NCBI RefSeq assembly: GCF_020880815.1
Contig: NZ_JAJITD010000019.1
Coordinates: forward strand, 62,001 to 126,000
Length of the DNA: 64,000 nucleotides
Source: Paraburkholderia sejongensis
GTDB taxonomy: Bacteria; Pseudomonadota; Gammaproteobacteria; Burkholderiales; Burkholderiaceae
Direction: 5' to 3'
The notes beneath the pieces were generated by a model. The model had not been told where the DNA came from. It searched no databases and saw only the letters and a list, made by a program, of their open reading frames with translations. Below are positions 26,142-34,740 of the stretch, piece by piece (the stretch's first letter is position 1; every line of letters begins with the position of its first letter). The position numbers and the translations under genes are program-made.

Positions 26142-26159
26142 GTGTGCGCTAACGCACAC
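26142..26159. other. Inverted repeat in the 25951-26366 intergenic interval
   Basis: GTGTGCG-CTAA-CGCACAC, a 7-bp stem with a 4-nt loop. No T-tract follows, so it may be an operator or mRNA hairpin. The rest of the 416-bp interval shows no gene. Confidence 0.4.
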
Positions 26160-26233
26160 TCTGGCGTATGAAGAAAGTCGGCGCGCGTGCGCAACGCATC
26201 GCGTGCCGCGAAGAAAATGGCCGTCAGAATGAA

Positions 26234-26267
26234 AACGAGGCCGACGCGTTGAGCGTGCGGCCTCGTT
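26234..26267 (-). terminator. Terminator-like hairpin after the DHA2 efflux gene
   Basis: AACGAGGCCG and CGGCCTCGTT pair over 10 bp with a 14-nt loop. On the minus strand the 3' arm continues as TTTTC. It lies about 100 bp beyond the efflux gene. Confidence 0.6.
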
Positions 26268-26366
26268 GCGGAGAGGGGCGTCGTGCGCGTGCATCAGTGA
26301 CGTACATCACGGACGTACATTAAGCGCTTCCATCAGCGCCGCGCGCGCCTGTTTCGCCGACACTTT

Positions 26367-27902
26367 TTAGTGCTTGCGCAGCGGATGATCCTTCAGCAGC
26401 CACGCGAGAACGAACGCCAGCACCACCACGCAGGCGGCCGACAGATAAACCGTGTGCAGCGCGCCGGCGAACGCATGCAGATAGTCGCTGCGCAATGCTT
26501 CGGGTAACTGATGGATTGCCGTTGGCCCGAGCGCATGCGGCAGTTCGGTATCGGGTGGGATCAGTTTTTCGAGGCGGGCGCTCAACCCGTTTGAGAACAC
26601 CGCGCCAAAGCCGGCCACGCCGATCGAACCGCCGATCGAGCGGAACAGTGTCACGCCCGAGGTGGCCACACCCATGTGTTTGAACTCGACGGTGTTTTGC
26701 ACCGCAAGCACCAGCACCTGCATCACCATGCCCAGACCGCAGCCGAGCAGACCCATGTACAGATACATCACATGAACCGGCGTGTCGATCTGCAGGCGCG
26801 CGAGCAGCAGCATCGCCACCGACACGAGGAAGGTGCCGATGATCGGAAAAATCCGGTACTTGCCGATCTTGCTGATGATGCGTCCGGTCACCATCGACAT
26901 GATGAACAGGCCGCCCATCATCGGCAGCATCTGCATGCCGGCATGTGACGGCGTGGAGTTTTTCACGACCTGCAGATAGAGCGGAATGAACGTCACCGAA
27001 CCGAACAGCGATACGCCGATGATGAAGCTGGCCAGACTGCTGATCAGGAACGTGCGCTGTTTGAACAGTTCGAGCGGCATGATCGGTTCGGCCGCGGTGC
27101 GTTCCTCGTGAATGAAACCCCAGATCGACACGAGGCCGATGCCGAGCGTGAACCACAGTTGCGGCGAGGTCCACGGCAGGATCGTGCCGCCCTGGCTCGT
27201 AAACAGGATGATGCAGGTCAGCGCGCCGGCGAGAAACGCGGCGCCCATATAGTCGATCGTGTGCTTCACCTGCTGCACGCGCGGTTTGAACACCGCGCCG
27301 ATCACCAGCAGCGACACGACGCCGAGCGGCAGGTTGATATAAAAGATCCAGCGCCATGTGAGGTGCTCGACGAGAAAGCCGCCGAGCAGCGGGCCGATCA
27401 CCGTGGCCAGACCGAACACGCCGCCGAACACCCCCTGAAACCGGCCGCGCTCGGCGGGCGGAATCACGTCGGCGATCGCGGCCATCGTGACCACCAGCAG
27501 GCCGCCGCCACCGAGACCTTGCAGCGCGCGCAGCACGATCAGCTGGCTCATGTTCTGCGCGATCCCACACAGCGCGGAGCCGACGAGGAACACGACAATC
27601 GCGGTCTGCAGCACGATCTTGCGGCCGAACAGGTCGCCGAACTTGCCGTACAACGGCACGACGATCGTCGAGCTGAGCAGGTAGGCAGTCACGACCCACG
27701 ACAGATTGTTGAGCCCGCCGAGTTCGCCGACGATGGTCGGCAGCGCGGTCGACACGATGGTCTGATCGAGTGCGGCGAGCAGCATGACGAGCAGCAGAGC
27801 CGGAAACAGCAGGCGCACCGGCGGATGCTCGGTGGCGGCCGGGACCGCCTGCCGATCCGGCTGGGCGGAGTCGACGGACGGGTTCGTGACGGGTTGATTC
27901 AT
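26367..27902 (-). CDS. MFS multidrug efflux transporter, DHA2 (14-helix) family
   Basis: Inner-membrane proton-coupled exporter of 511 aa with about 14 membrane segments. Signatures are ALDQTIVSTALPTIVGELGG in helix 1 (motif D1), GKFGDLFGRKIVLQTAIVVFLVGSALCG (motif A) and LQGLGGGGLLVVTMAAIADV (motif B). IGPLLGGFLVEHLTWRWIFYINLPLG is the DHA2 motif C region. It is divergent from a TetR gene 75 bp away, the usual local repressor. It probably exports drugs, dyes or aromatic acids. Substrates are not predictable. Confidence 0.92.
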   Translation of the reverse strand: MNQPVTNPSVDSAQPDRQAVPAATEHPPVRLLFPALLLVMLLAALDQTIVSTALPTIVGELGGLNNLSWVVTAYLLSSTIVVPLYGKFGDLFGRKIVLQTAIVVFLVGSALCGIAQNMSQLIVLRALQGLGGGGLLVVTMAAIADVIPPAERGRFQGVFGGVFGLATVIGPLLGGFLVEHLTWRWIFYINLPLGVVSLLVIGAVFKPRVQQVKHTIDYMGAAFLAGALTCIILFTSQGGTILPWTSPQLWFTLGIGLVSIWGFIHEERTAAEPIMPLELFKQRTFLISSLASFIIGVSLFGSVTFIPLYLQVVKNSTPSHAGMQMLPMMGGLFIMSMVTGRIISKIGKYRIFPIIGTFLVSVAMLLLARLQIDTPVHVMYLYMGLLGCGLGMVMQVLVLAVQNTVEFKHMGVATSGVTLFRSIGGSIGVAGFGAVFSNGLSARLEKLIPPDTELPHALGPTAIHQLPEALRSDYLHAFAGALHTVYLSAACVVVLAFVLAWLLKDHPLRKH

Positions 27903-27919
27903 GGTGACGACGCGTTGAA

Positions 27920-27941
27920 ATTAATTAACGTGGCGATTAAT
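27920..27941. promoter_or_regulatory. Candidate TetR operator between the efflux and TetR genes
   Basis: Two ATTAAT hexamers (27920-27925 and 27936-27941) in an AT-rich patch within the 75-bp divergent promoter. The symmetry is modest, so this is a positional prediction. Confidence 0.45.
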
Positions 27942-27977
27942 ATATGCGACATCGCCTCCAACGTCAAATTGAATGCA

Positions 27978-28667
27978 ATGGCAAGGATTCCAGCAGACGG
28001 CCCCGCAGCGGCCACGCCCGCAACCACCCGCCGCCCGGGCCGGCCGAGCGGCGCCGCGCGCGGCCCCGAACAGCGCGCGCGCCTGCTCGACGCCGCGCTT
28101 ACGCTGTTCGCCAGGCAGGGCATCTTCGAAACCTCGCTCGGCGAGATTGCCCGCGAGGCCGGCTTCACGCCGGCGATGATGCATTACTACTTCAAGAACC
28201 GCGATCAACTGCTGGACGTGCTGATCGACGAGCGTTTCATGCCGTTGCGCGAGAGCCTCGGCGTGCCGTTTCACGAGCATCCGGACGATCCGGTCGCGGC
28301 GATCACGCAGCTCACGCAGCGCCTGGTGCAGGTCGCGAGCGACAATCCGTGGTTCGCGTCGTTGTGGGTGCGCGAAGTGATCAGCGACGGCGGCCTGCTG
28401 CGCCAGCGCATGCACGAACGCTACGGCTACGCGAACCAGAAGGCGTCGCTGCTGGCGATCGCGCGCTGGCAGAAAGAAGGGCGCCTGAACGCAGCGCTGG
28501 AGCCCGCGCTCGTATTCGTCACGCTGCTCGGCATGACGATCCTGCCGCTCGCGACGTCGAAGCTGTGGCGCAACGATCCGGTCCGGCGCAACCTCGGCGC
28601 CGCCGACATCGCGCGGCATGCGGTTGCGCTGCTGGTGCAGGGGATCGGGCCGGCCGAGGGCAACTGA
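27978..28667 (+). CDS. TetR-family repressor
   Basis: Regulator of 229 aa, probably repressing the divergent DHA2 pump. After a Pro/Arg-rich tail the helix-turn-helix region reads RARLLDAALTLFARQGIFETSLGEIAREAGFTPAMMHYYFKNRDQLLDV, a standard TetR N-terminal domain (about residues 30-78). The C-terminal ligand domain (IARWQKEGRLNAALEPALVFVTLLGMTILPLA) resembles TetR proteins paired with efflux systems. I placed the start at MARIPADG; upstream in-frame sequence crosses the promoter. The 445-bp interval after it (28668-29112) contains a 12-bp palindrome CCGATGCATCGG at 28674-28685 but no gene that I can support. Confidence 0.88.
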   Translation: MARIPADGPAAATPATTRRPGRPSGAARGPEQRARLLDAALTLFARQGIFETSLGEIAREAGFTPAMMHYYFKNRDQLLDVLIDERFMPLRESLGVPFHEHPDDPVAAITQLTQRLVQVASDNPWFASLWVREVISDGGLLRQRMHERYGYANQKASLLAIARWQKEGRLNAALEPALVFVTLLGMTILPLATSKLWRNDPVRRNLGAADIARHAVALLVQGIGPAEGN

Positions 28668-29112
28668 AGCCCCCCGATGCATCGGCAGCCCGAGGCCGTT
28701 TATCGGCCACACGTTCGCCGCTTCGCGCCAAACCGATGCGCATGCCACGAGCCGTGCCGCGAAGGCACGCCACATGCTACCTGTCCGGTTGAATGCGAGG
28801 CCGCGCAACCAGAAGCACTGCGTGGCATCGCGCGAACTACACGAAGGACAGAAAAGCTAGCCGGCGGGGAACGCGGTGCGAACGGGGTTCGCACGAACCG
28901 CGCCGGCGAGTCGGGTGCCGGCAATCGGTGAGCCGCGGAAAACTGCGGAAAGCAGACAGCACTATCGCGGCGGCTGCCGAAAGCCGTTTTTTTCATCGGC
29001 GTGCAATTTTGGCGCGTTACCGTGCGCACGCGTTGTACTCGGGACGGCTGTGAGCGATGCTTTAAAATCGCGGACCGCTCTGCAACTCGGCGTGCGAAAT
29101 CGAGTCGGAATC

Positions 29113-29631
29113 ATGGACAGCAACACCCTGGCCGCGCATCTGGGCGGCGAGCAGCAAAATGACAGTTTGGCCGGTTCGGATGTCCTGACCGGTTTCTCAG
29201 CGCAACAACAGAAACAGAAAATGAACGCAGCAATGAGGCTCGATCAAGCCACGATCGTGCTGGTGGAAGACGACCCGGACAGCCGGGAGTCGCTAACCCT
29301 GTTACTCGAGGCCGAAGGCGCGAACGTGTGCGCGGTGGCGGATGCCGAAGAGGGCGTCGAAGCCGCGATGCGGCTGTTGCCCGATGCCGTCGTCTGCGAC
29401 CTCGATCTGCCGGCAATGGACGGCTTCTACCTGATCCAGAAACTGCGCGATCACGAGATTCGCGGCGATCACTCGCCGGCGGTGGCGGTGGCGCTCACCG
29501 GCCATACCGACGACGCATACCGTCTGCGCAGCATCGGCGAAGGCTTCCAGCATTTCATGACCAAACCCGCATTGCCCGAAGATCTCGTCACGTTGCTGCA
29601 CGACGCGATCGACGCGCGCGGGGTGCGCTGA
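29113..29631 (+). CDS. Single-domain response regulator (CheY-like)
   Basis: Receiver protein of 172 aa with no output domain. After a 45-residue Gln-rich N-tail, the receiver carries the acidic pair in VEDDPDS, the phosphoacceptor Asp in VVCDLDLPAMDG, the switch Thr in ALTGH and the conserved Lys in MTKPA. No kinase gene is adjacent; the nearest hybrid kinase is at 34710. An alternative start MNAAMRLDQ at 29221 would drop the tail. It probably takes part in a phosphorelay or binds a partner. The start choice is uncertain because ribosome sites are weak at both. Confidence 0.8.
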   Translation: MDSNTLAAHLGGEQQNDSLAGSDVLTGFSAQQQKQKMNAAMRLDQATIVLVEDDPDSRESLTLLLEAEGANVCAVADAEEGVEAAMRLLPDAVVCDLDLPAMDGFYLIQKLRDHEIRGDHSPAVAVALTGHTDDAYRLRSIGEGFQHFMTKPALPEDLVTLLHDAIDARGVR

Positions 29632-29745
29632 GTTTCGCGTTGCACGTCGCCGGTTAGCGGTTCGTCGCGGGTGTCGGGTATCGAGCGGTGCAGGCCGGTG
29701 CGCGGCGGGTCGGCCGCGGTTAGCTGCGGGTTAGCCTGGGGGTAG

Positions 29746-30357
29746 TTATTTCGTCGCTGTCGTAGCCGCCGGCGCGGCGGCAGCCGCTGCTTCAGCCGCC
29801 TGACAGGCCGCGCACAATCCCTTCAGTTCGATTTCATCGCTCGCGAGCCGGTAGCCCGCGTCCTCGATCTGTGCAACCAGCGCCTGGCGCAGCTTCGGCT
29901 GGTGCAGTTCGGTGACGCTGCCGCACTGCTGACACACGACGAGGATGCCGTGCTGACATTGCGTCAGGTCGTGACAGACGGTGAACGCATTGATCGACTC
30001 GATCCGGTGCACGAGTCCGGCCGAGAGCAGAAAGTCGAGCGCGCGGTACACGGTCGGCGGCGCCGACCCGGGATGGATCTGGCGCATTTCGTCAAGCAGC
30101 GAGTACGCCTTGGTCGCGCGGCCAGAGTTCAGCAGCAGTTCGAGCACTTTGCGGCGGATCGGCGTGAGCTTTTCGCCGCGTTCACGGCAATATTGCTCGG
30201 CGAGTGCGAGGGCGGCTTCCTGCGACGGGTCGTGCGCGTGCGCCTCATGGCTGTCGTGATGCGCATGAGCGGCATGCGCATCAATGGAGTGGGCGGAATG
30301 GGCAAGGTCGGCGGGCGAGGGCTGAGGGCCGGTCGCGGCGGGCTTGGGGGTCTTCAT
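29746..30357 (-). CDS. zur: Fur-family regulator, Zur-like, with His-rich N terminus
   Basis: Regulator of 203 aa. The Fur winged helix (LTPIRRKVLELLLNSGRATKAYSLLDEM, then PPTVYRALDFLLSAGLVHRI) and the two Cys pairs (CQQC and CAAC) of the structural zinc site are present. The N-terminal 45 residues hold a His cluster (IDAHAAHAHHDSHEAHAHDP), not part of the standard fold, which could bind or buffer zinc. The His/Cys pattern in NAFTVCHDLTQCQHGILVVC favours Zur over Fur. It stands alone here: no znuABC genes are adjacent. The C terminus is an Ala run. The start MKTPKPAATG was chosen over an upstream in-frame ATG at 30432 that lies in non-conserved sequence. Confidence 0.82.
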   Translation of the reverse strand: MKTPKPAATGPQPSPADLAHSAHSIDAHAAHAHHDSHEAHAHDPSQEAALALAEQYCRERGEKLTPIRRKVLELLLNSGRATKAYSLLDEMRQIHPGSAPPTVYRALDFLLSAGLVHRIESINAFTVCHDLTQCQHGILVVCQQCGSVTELHQPKLRQALVAQIEDAGYRLASDEIELKGLCAACQAAEAAAAAAPAATTATK

Positions 30358-30472
30358 GCGTCGATTATAGAGGCCCGCGGGCCGCGCCGCCCCGGCGCAC
30401 TTGCCCCACGGGACGGGCACCGGCAAACGCAACTGGCGGCTCGGCGCCCGCGCGGCCTCCCGATTGCGTTTA

Positions 30473-31099
30473 TCAGGTCAGCGGAAAATCCACGTACTTC
30501 TTGAATCCCGAGCGCGTCGCGAGACGCGAATACCAGCGCTCGAGATTCGGCAGCGGCGGCCGTTCGATGCCATCGAGCCCGAACCAGCGCTTCGCATACG
30601 CGCCGATCACGATGTCGGCCAGCGTGAACTTCTCGCCTTCGAGAAAGAAGCGCCCCTGCAGATGCGTGTCGAGCAGACGCCACAGCGCGGTGACCGCTGT
30701 CACGTCGGCGGCGAGCTTGGTCGCGTCGCGCTCGGCGGCCGGCGTACGCACCAAGGCCCAGAACACCGGGCGTTCGGTCGGCTGCAATGTAGACAGCGAC
30801 CAGTCGAGCCAGCGGTCGATACTCGCGCGCAGTTTGGGCTCGGCCGGATACAGCAGGCTCGATTCGCCGTATTGCATCGCCAGATAGCGCAGGATCGAGT
30901 TGGATTCCCACAGCACGAAGTCGTCGTCGACCAGCGTCGGAATCTTGCCGGTCGGGTTCATCGCGAGATAGTCGGGTTCGTTGTTGCGGCCGAATTGCAG
31001 GCCGGCGTCGATGCGGTCGAACGGCAGCACGAGTTCGTCGCAACACCACAAAATTTTCTGGACGTTGACCGAGTTGGTGCGTCCCCAGATCGTAATCAT
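30473..31099 (-). CDS. Glutathione S-transferase
   Basis: Cytosolic glutathione transferase of 208 aa. The thioredoxin-like N domain begins MITIWGRTNSVNVQKILWCCDEL, with the probable catalytic Ser in GRTNSVNV. It continues through NPTGKIPTLVDDDFVLWESNSILRYLA, the glutathione gamma-glutamyl site. The all-helical C domain ends with FTLADIVIGAYAKRWF, containing the N-capping box. AAAGGA precedes the ATG at 31099. It probably conjugates or reduces electrophiles; substrate is unknown. Confidence 0.92.
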   Translation of the reverse strand: MITIWGRTNSVNVQKILWCCDELVLPFDRIDAGLQFGRNNEPDYLAMNPTGKIPTLVDDDFVLWESNSILRYLAMQYGESSLLYPAEPKLRASIDRWLDWSLSTLQPTERPVFWALVRTPAAERDATKLAADVTAVTALWRLLDTHLQGRFFLEGEKFTLADIVIGAYAKRWFGLDGIERPPLPNLERWYSRLATRSGFKKYVDFPLT

Positions 31100-31295
31100 C
31101 CGGTCAATCCTTTCTCTTACGGTTGGCAAGCCGCGCAGCGCGCGCGGCGTTCAGCCGGTAACGATACACGATGCGCGTGCCGTTGCACTGATGCGAGTGC
31201 GCAGCGGCTCTTTCGAGCGACCTGCCGATGCGTACAATGACCGCACCCTGATTCGCACCGCCGGCTCGGGCACCCCAAACACACTGAGGCACCGC

Positions 31296-32963
31296 ATGGC
31301 CCGCATTGTTCCCGACGACTGGAAGAGCCTCGAAGCGACCGGCGCGGCCGCGCGCGAACGCGAAACCCTCACGCTGCTCGAAAAGGCGCTGCCCGCCGAT
31401 TACACGGTCTACCACGGCGTGCACTGGACGCGGCTGAACCAGAACTTCTCGGTGTTCGGCGAGGCCGATTTCGTGATTGTCAGTCCGGCGGGGCGGGTGA
31501 TGATCGTCGAGCAGAAAACCGGCTTTTTGCGCGAGACGCCGAAGGGGCTGGTCAAGGTCTATCTGCAGACCGAACGCAACGTCGCGATTGCGCTTGCGCA
31601 TACGATCGAAGGGTTGCACCGGCGCTTTACCGCGGCGTTCGGCGCGGGCACCTATTTCATCGAGGAGCTGCTGTACTGTCCCGATCACATCGTCAAGGAC
31701 GCGGCGATCGCCGGCGTGAATCCGGCGCGCATCGTCGATGCGACGCGGCGCGAGCGGCTTGCCCCGGTGATCCGCGAAGCGTTGCCGGCCGACGAGCCGC
31801 GGCTTGCGTGCGCAGCGAAAATCCATCACTTCCTCGCCGACGAACTTGCGCTCACGCCCGATACCAGCGCGCTGGTCGGCCAGGCCGGCACGCTGGTCAC
31901 GCGCCTCGCCGGAGGTCTGGCCACGTGGGCTCGCAGGCTCGAATTCGAACCGTTCCGTTTGCGCGTGATCGGCACGGCCGGCTCCGGCAAGACCCAGCTC
32001 GCGGTGCAGGTGATGAAGGATGCGGTCGCGCGCGGGGCGCGGCCGTTGTACGTGTGCTTTAACCGGCCGCTTGCCGATCACATCGCGCGGGTCGCGCCGC
32101 CCGAGGCGAAGGTTGCCAACTATCACCAGCTGTGCGACTGGGTCTTGCGCGATGCGGGCCGCGCGCCGGATTTCCAGGCCGCGCAGGTGTTCGAGCAACT
32201 GGAGCAGGGCTTCGCCGCGACGCCGCTCGGGCCGCACTGGCGGTTCGACGTGCTGATCGTCGATGAAGGGCAGGACTTCCAGCAGCCGTGGGTCGCCGCG
32301 CTCGAGCGGCTGCTGGTCCCCGGCGGCGCCTGGTGGTGGCTGGAGGATCCGCTGCAGAATCTGTACATGCGCGAGCCGGTCGCGCTGGCGGGCTGGACCA
32401 CGCTGAAGGAAACCACTAATTACCGCAGTCCACGCGACATCCTCGACTATCTGCGCGAGGTGCTCGGGCCGTCGCTGCCGCTGGCCGCCGCGTTGAGCTC
32501 GGGCAGTCCGTTCGACGGCTCCGAGGTCTCGCTATCCGTGTACGACGACGCGCAGGCGCCGGAAAGCGCGGTGGATGCGACCAAGCGCGCGATCACCCAG
32601 GCGCTGTCGCTCGGCTTTCGCAAACAGGACATCGCGGTGCTGTCGTTTCGCGGCAGAGAGGGTTCGGCGCTCACGGCGCTCGACCATCTCGGGCCGCATC
32701 GGCTGCGCAGTTTCACCGGCAAATACGATCTGTTCGGCAATCCCGAGTATCGCGACGGCGACGTGCTGTTCGAGTCGATCTATCGCTTCAAGGGGCAGGC
32801 GGTGCCGTGCGTGATCTTCACCGAGATCGACTTCGACGCGTTCGACGAGCGCATCGCCCGCAAGCTGTTCGTCGGCGCGACGCGCGCTACGATGAAGCTG
32901 ATCGTGGTCGCGTCGCAGCGGGCCGCGCGGCATTTGCCGCGAAGCGGGGGCGGCGACGCGTAA
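31296..32963 (+). CDS. NERD nuclease-related domain fused to superfamily I helicase-like ATPase
   Basis: Protein of 555 aa. The N-terminal NERD-like domain (about residues 15-110) has FGEADFVIVSPAGRVMIVEQKTG, matching the E-D-ExK pattern of restriction-fold nucleases. The C-terminal UvrD-like ATPase has Walker A GTAGSGKT (about residue 228), Walker B VDEGQDF and the late FVGATRATMKLIVVAS motif VI region. It is shorter than full UvrD helicases and lacks large 1B/2B insertions, so it may translocate or sense DNA rather than unwind extensively. Role in repair or defence is inferred from domain type. GAGG precedes the start. It ends 13 bp from the convergent phosphoribosyltransferase-HAD gene. 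Confidence 0.82.
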   Translation: MARIVPDDWKSLEATGAAARERETLTLLEKALPADYTVYHGVHWTRLNQNFSVFGEADFVIVSPAGRVMIVEQKTGFLRETPKGLVKVYLQTERNVAIALAHTIEGLHRRFTAAFGAGTYFIEELLYCPDHIVKDAAIAGVNPARIVDATRRERLAPVIREALPADEPRLACAAKIHHFLADELALTPDTSALVGQAGTLVTRLAGGLATWARRLEFEPFRLRVIGTAGSGKTQLAVQVMKDAVARGARPLYVCFNRPLADHIARVAPPEAKVANYHQLCDWVLRDAGRAPDFQAAQVFEQLEQGFAATPLGPHWRFDVLIVDEGQDFQQPWVAALERLLVPGGAWWWLEDPLQNLYMREPVALAGWTTLKETTNYRSPRDILDYLREVLGPSLPLAAALSSGSPFDGSEVSLSVYDDAQAPESAVDATKRAITQALSLGFRKQDIAVLSFRGREGSALTALDHLGPHRLRSFTGKYDLFGNPEYRDGDVLFESIYRFKGQAVPCVIFTEIDFDAFDERIARKLFVGATRATMKLIVVASQRAARHLPRSGGGDA

Positions 32964-32976
32964 TTACGATGCTGAC

Positions 32977-33924
32977 TCAGTTCCACGCCCGCCCGCTCAC
33001 AAGCATCCCAGTGCGCGTCAGCGCATCCCACCAGATCACCCGCAACAGCGGCGCCTGCTGCGCGATCAGCAGCGCCTGCACCGGCTCGCTTTCGACAAAG
33101 TGCGTCACCCCCGCGCGCAACGCCGCGCTCGCCTTGTGCGCAGCCGCGCCGGCCGGGCTGTCGTCGTGCGTGCCGGGCGCGCGCATCACCAGTTGCAGAT
33201 GACCGAAGCCGTGGCGCGCGAGCCATGCCTCGGTACGCGCGCGATCCATCTCGGGGCGCCCGGTGATGATCGTGCGCACGCGCTGCAGGTCGATGCCGGG
33301 CAGCACCTCGAACGGCAGCAGCGCATCGCGTTCGGCCAGCGCCGCCAGCAGGTCCTCGTCGTAACGCGCGAGCGGCACGTCGGGCAGCAGGATGCCGTCA
33401 AGATCGATCGCGTAGGCCGCGTAGTCGTGATCGTCGGCCATCGCGGGTGCGGCGCCGGCTTCGACGCGCGCCCAGTCGTCGCGGTACTGCTCGGTGTACG
33501 CCTGGCGCTCCCACGGAAACAGCGCGAAGTAGCCGCGCGCGTCGATTGCGTAGTCGGGCTGCGTGCGGCTCAGCTCGTCGACCGCGCCGGTCAGCGTTTT
33601 GACTTGCAGGCCCTGCGCGCGCAGAAACGCAATGCAATCGACCAGCGTGAAACCGCGTCCGGCGATGTCCTCGCACAGCAGCACTTTCGAGCCGGCCGGC
33701 GGAACCGGCAGCGTCGAGTCCCACGCGACCGCGCGGGTGCCGCGGTCGTAGCGCAGAAACGCGACTGGCGTGCCGACCGCGTGCGAGACCATCAGCGCGA
33801 GCGGTGCGCCGCCGCGCAGAATGCCGAGCGCCAGCGTGAATTGCTCGGCGAGCAACGTGGGTTGCAGCGATTCGATCCAGTGATCGAGCTGTTCGTACGT
33901 CAGAGGCAGGACCGGCTTGTTCAT
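32977..33924 (-). CDS. Phosphoribosyltransferase-HAD phosphatase fusion
   Basis: Protein of 315 aa with two enzyme-like parts. The N-terminal half is a type I phosphoribosyltransferase-like domain with the PRPP loop in VLLCEDIAGRGFTL and LILRGG-type segment LALGILRGGAPLALMVSHAVG. The C-terminal half begins with DLDGILLPD (HAD motif I DxD) and continues with IITGRPEMDR (motif II region) and FVESEPVQALLIA (motif IV region). The fusion suggests one enzyme that salvages or hydrolyses a nucleotide. Comparable domain pairs occur in stress-linked operons, but no ter genes are nearby. Start MNKPVLPLTYEQ was chosen because sequence upstream is not conserved-looking. No substrate is assigned. Confidence 0.75.
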   Translation of the reverse strand: MNKPVLPLTYEQLDHWIESLQPTLLAEQFTLALGILRGGAPLALMVSHAVGTPVAFLRYDRGTRAVAWDSTLPVPPAGSKVLLCEDIAGRGFTLVDCIAFLRAQGLQVKTLTGAVDELSRTQPDYAIDARGYFALFPWERQAYTEQYRDDWARVEAGAAPAMADDHDYAAYAIDLDGILLPDVPLARYDEDLLAALAERDALLPFEVLPGIDLQRVRTIITGRPEMDRARTEAWLARHGFGHLQLVMRAPGTHDDSPAGAAAHKASAALRAGVTHFVESEPVQALLIAQQAPLLRVIWWDALTRTGMLVSGRAWN

Positions 33925-34191
33925 GACTATCGGGGCGCGAGCTCGCGCGAGGGATGGCGGATGGGCGCGGGGAGGCGGGCGGCGCGAGTCTGACGTGCCG
34001 GCGCGACGGCGCGCAGCCGCGCTTTTGAGACAGCGGATTTTGGCGATATTATGCATGCGGGTCAAAGGTCGCGTGTCGGGGTGGCATGCGTTTGACCGCG
34101 CGGCACGACGCGGCCTACCGCGGCGGCGTCGCGCATCAGCGCCGCCGGTGAGCCGGTCCCGCGAATCAACCAGAAACGGATAACAAAATAG

Positions 34192-34740
34192 ATGGCCAAC
34201 GTGATTGCAACGCTGCGTGGCAGAGCAGATGGAACTGGCGCTCCCGGACGGGCGCGCTGGCTGGTGGGACTGATGCTCGCGCTGGCCGCGTGCTGTGCGT
34301 ACGCGCAGCAGAGCCCGGCGTTGTCGCTCGACGTGGAAGGCAAGATCGCCAACACCAACGACGCCGCACACCGCGTCTATCACTTCAACGAGGCCCAACT
34401 GCTCGCCTTGCCGACCCATACGATCACGACCGCGACCACCTGGACGCCGCGCTCGACCTTTACCGGCCCGCTGCTGGCGGACATTCTGAAGGCGGTCGGC
34501 GCGTCCGGCACCGAGATCGAATTTCGCACCTTCGACGACTACACGTACACGGTGCCGGTCTCGGATTGCGCGCGCTACGGCGTGATCGTCGCGTACGCGA
34601 TGAACGGCCAGCGTCTGAAACTCAGCGACTTCGGGCCGCTGTTCCTCATTTACCCGCGCGACGCGTTTCCCGACGAACTGAAGGGCGCGCTCGGCGATTC
34701 GAAATTCGTATGGCAGATCAAGGCCCTCGTCGTCAGATAG
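34192..34740 (+). CDS. Secreted SUOX-like (molybdopterin oxidoreductase fold) domain protein
   Basis: Exported protein of 182 aa. A Sec signal peptide (WLVGLMLALAACCAYA, cut near QQSPALS) precedes a single domain resembling the sulfite-oxidase middle fold: HFNEAQLLALPTHTITTATTWTP, FTGPLLADILKAVGASG, EFRTFDDYTYTVPVSD, IVAYAMNGQRLKLSDFGPLFLIYP. It is much shorter than YedY/MsrP and the only Cys in the core is in SDCARYG, so cofactor binding is doubtful. The stop overlaps or abuts the hybrid kinase gene, suggesting that it serves as a periplasmic sensor partner. Known enzymatic activity cannot be claimed. Confidence 0.78.
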   Translation: MANVIATLRGRADGTGAPGRARWLVGLMLALAACCAYAQQSPALSLDVEGKIANTNDAAHRVYHFNEAQLLALPTHTITTATTWTPRSTFTGPLLADILKAVGASGTEIEFRTFDDYTYTVPVSDCARYGVIVAYAMNGQRLKLSDFGPLFLIYPRDAFPDELKGALGDSKFVWQIKALVVR

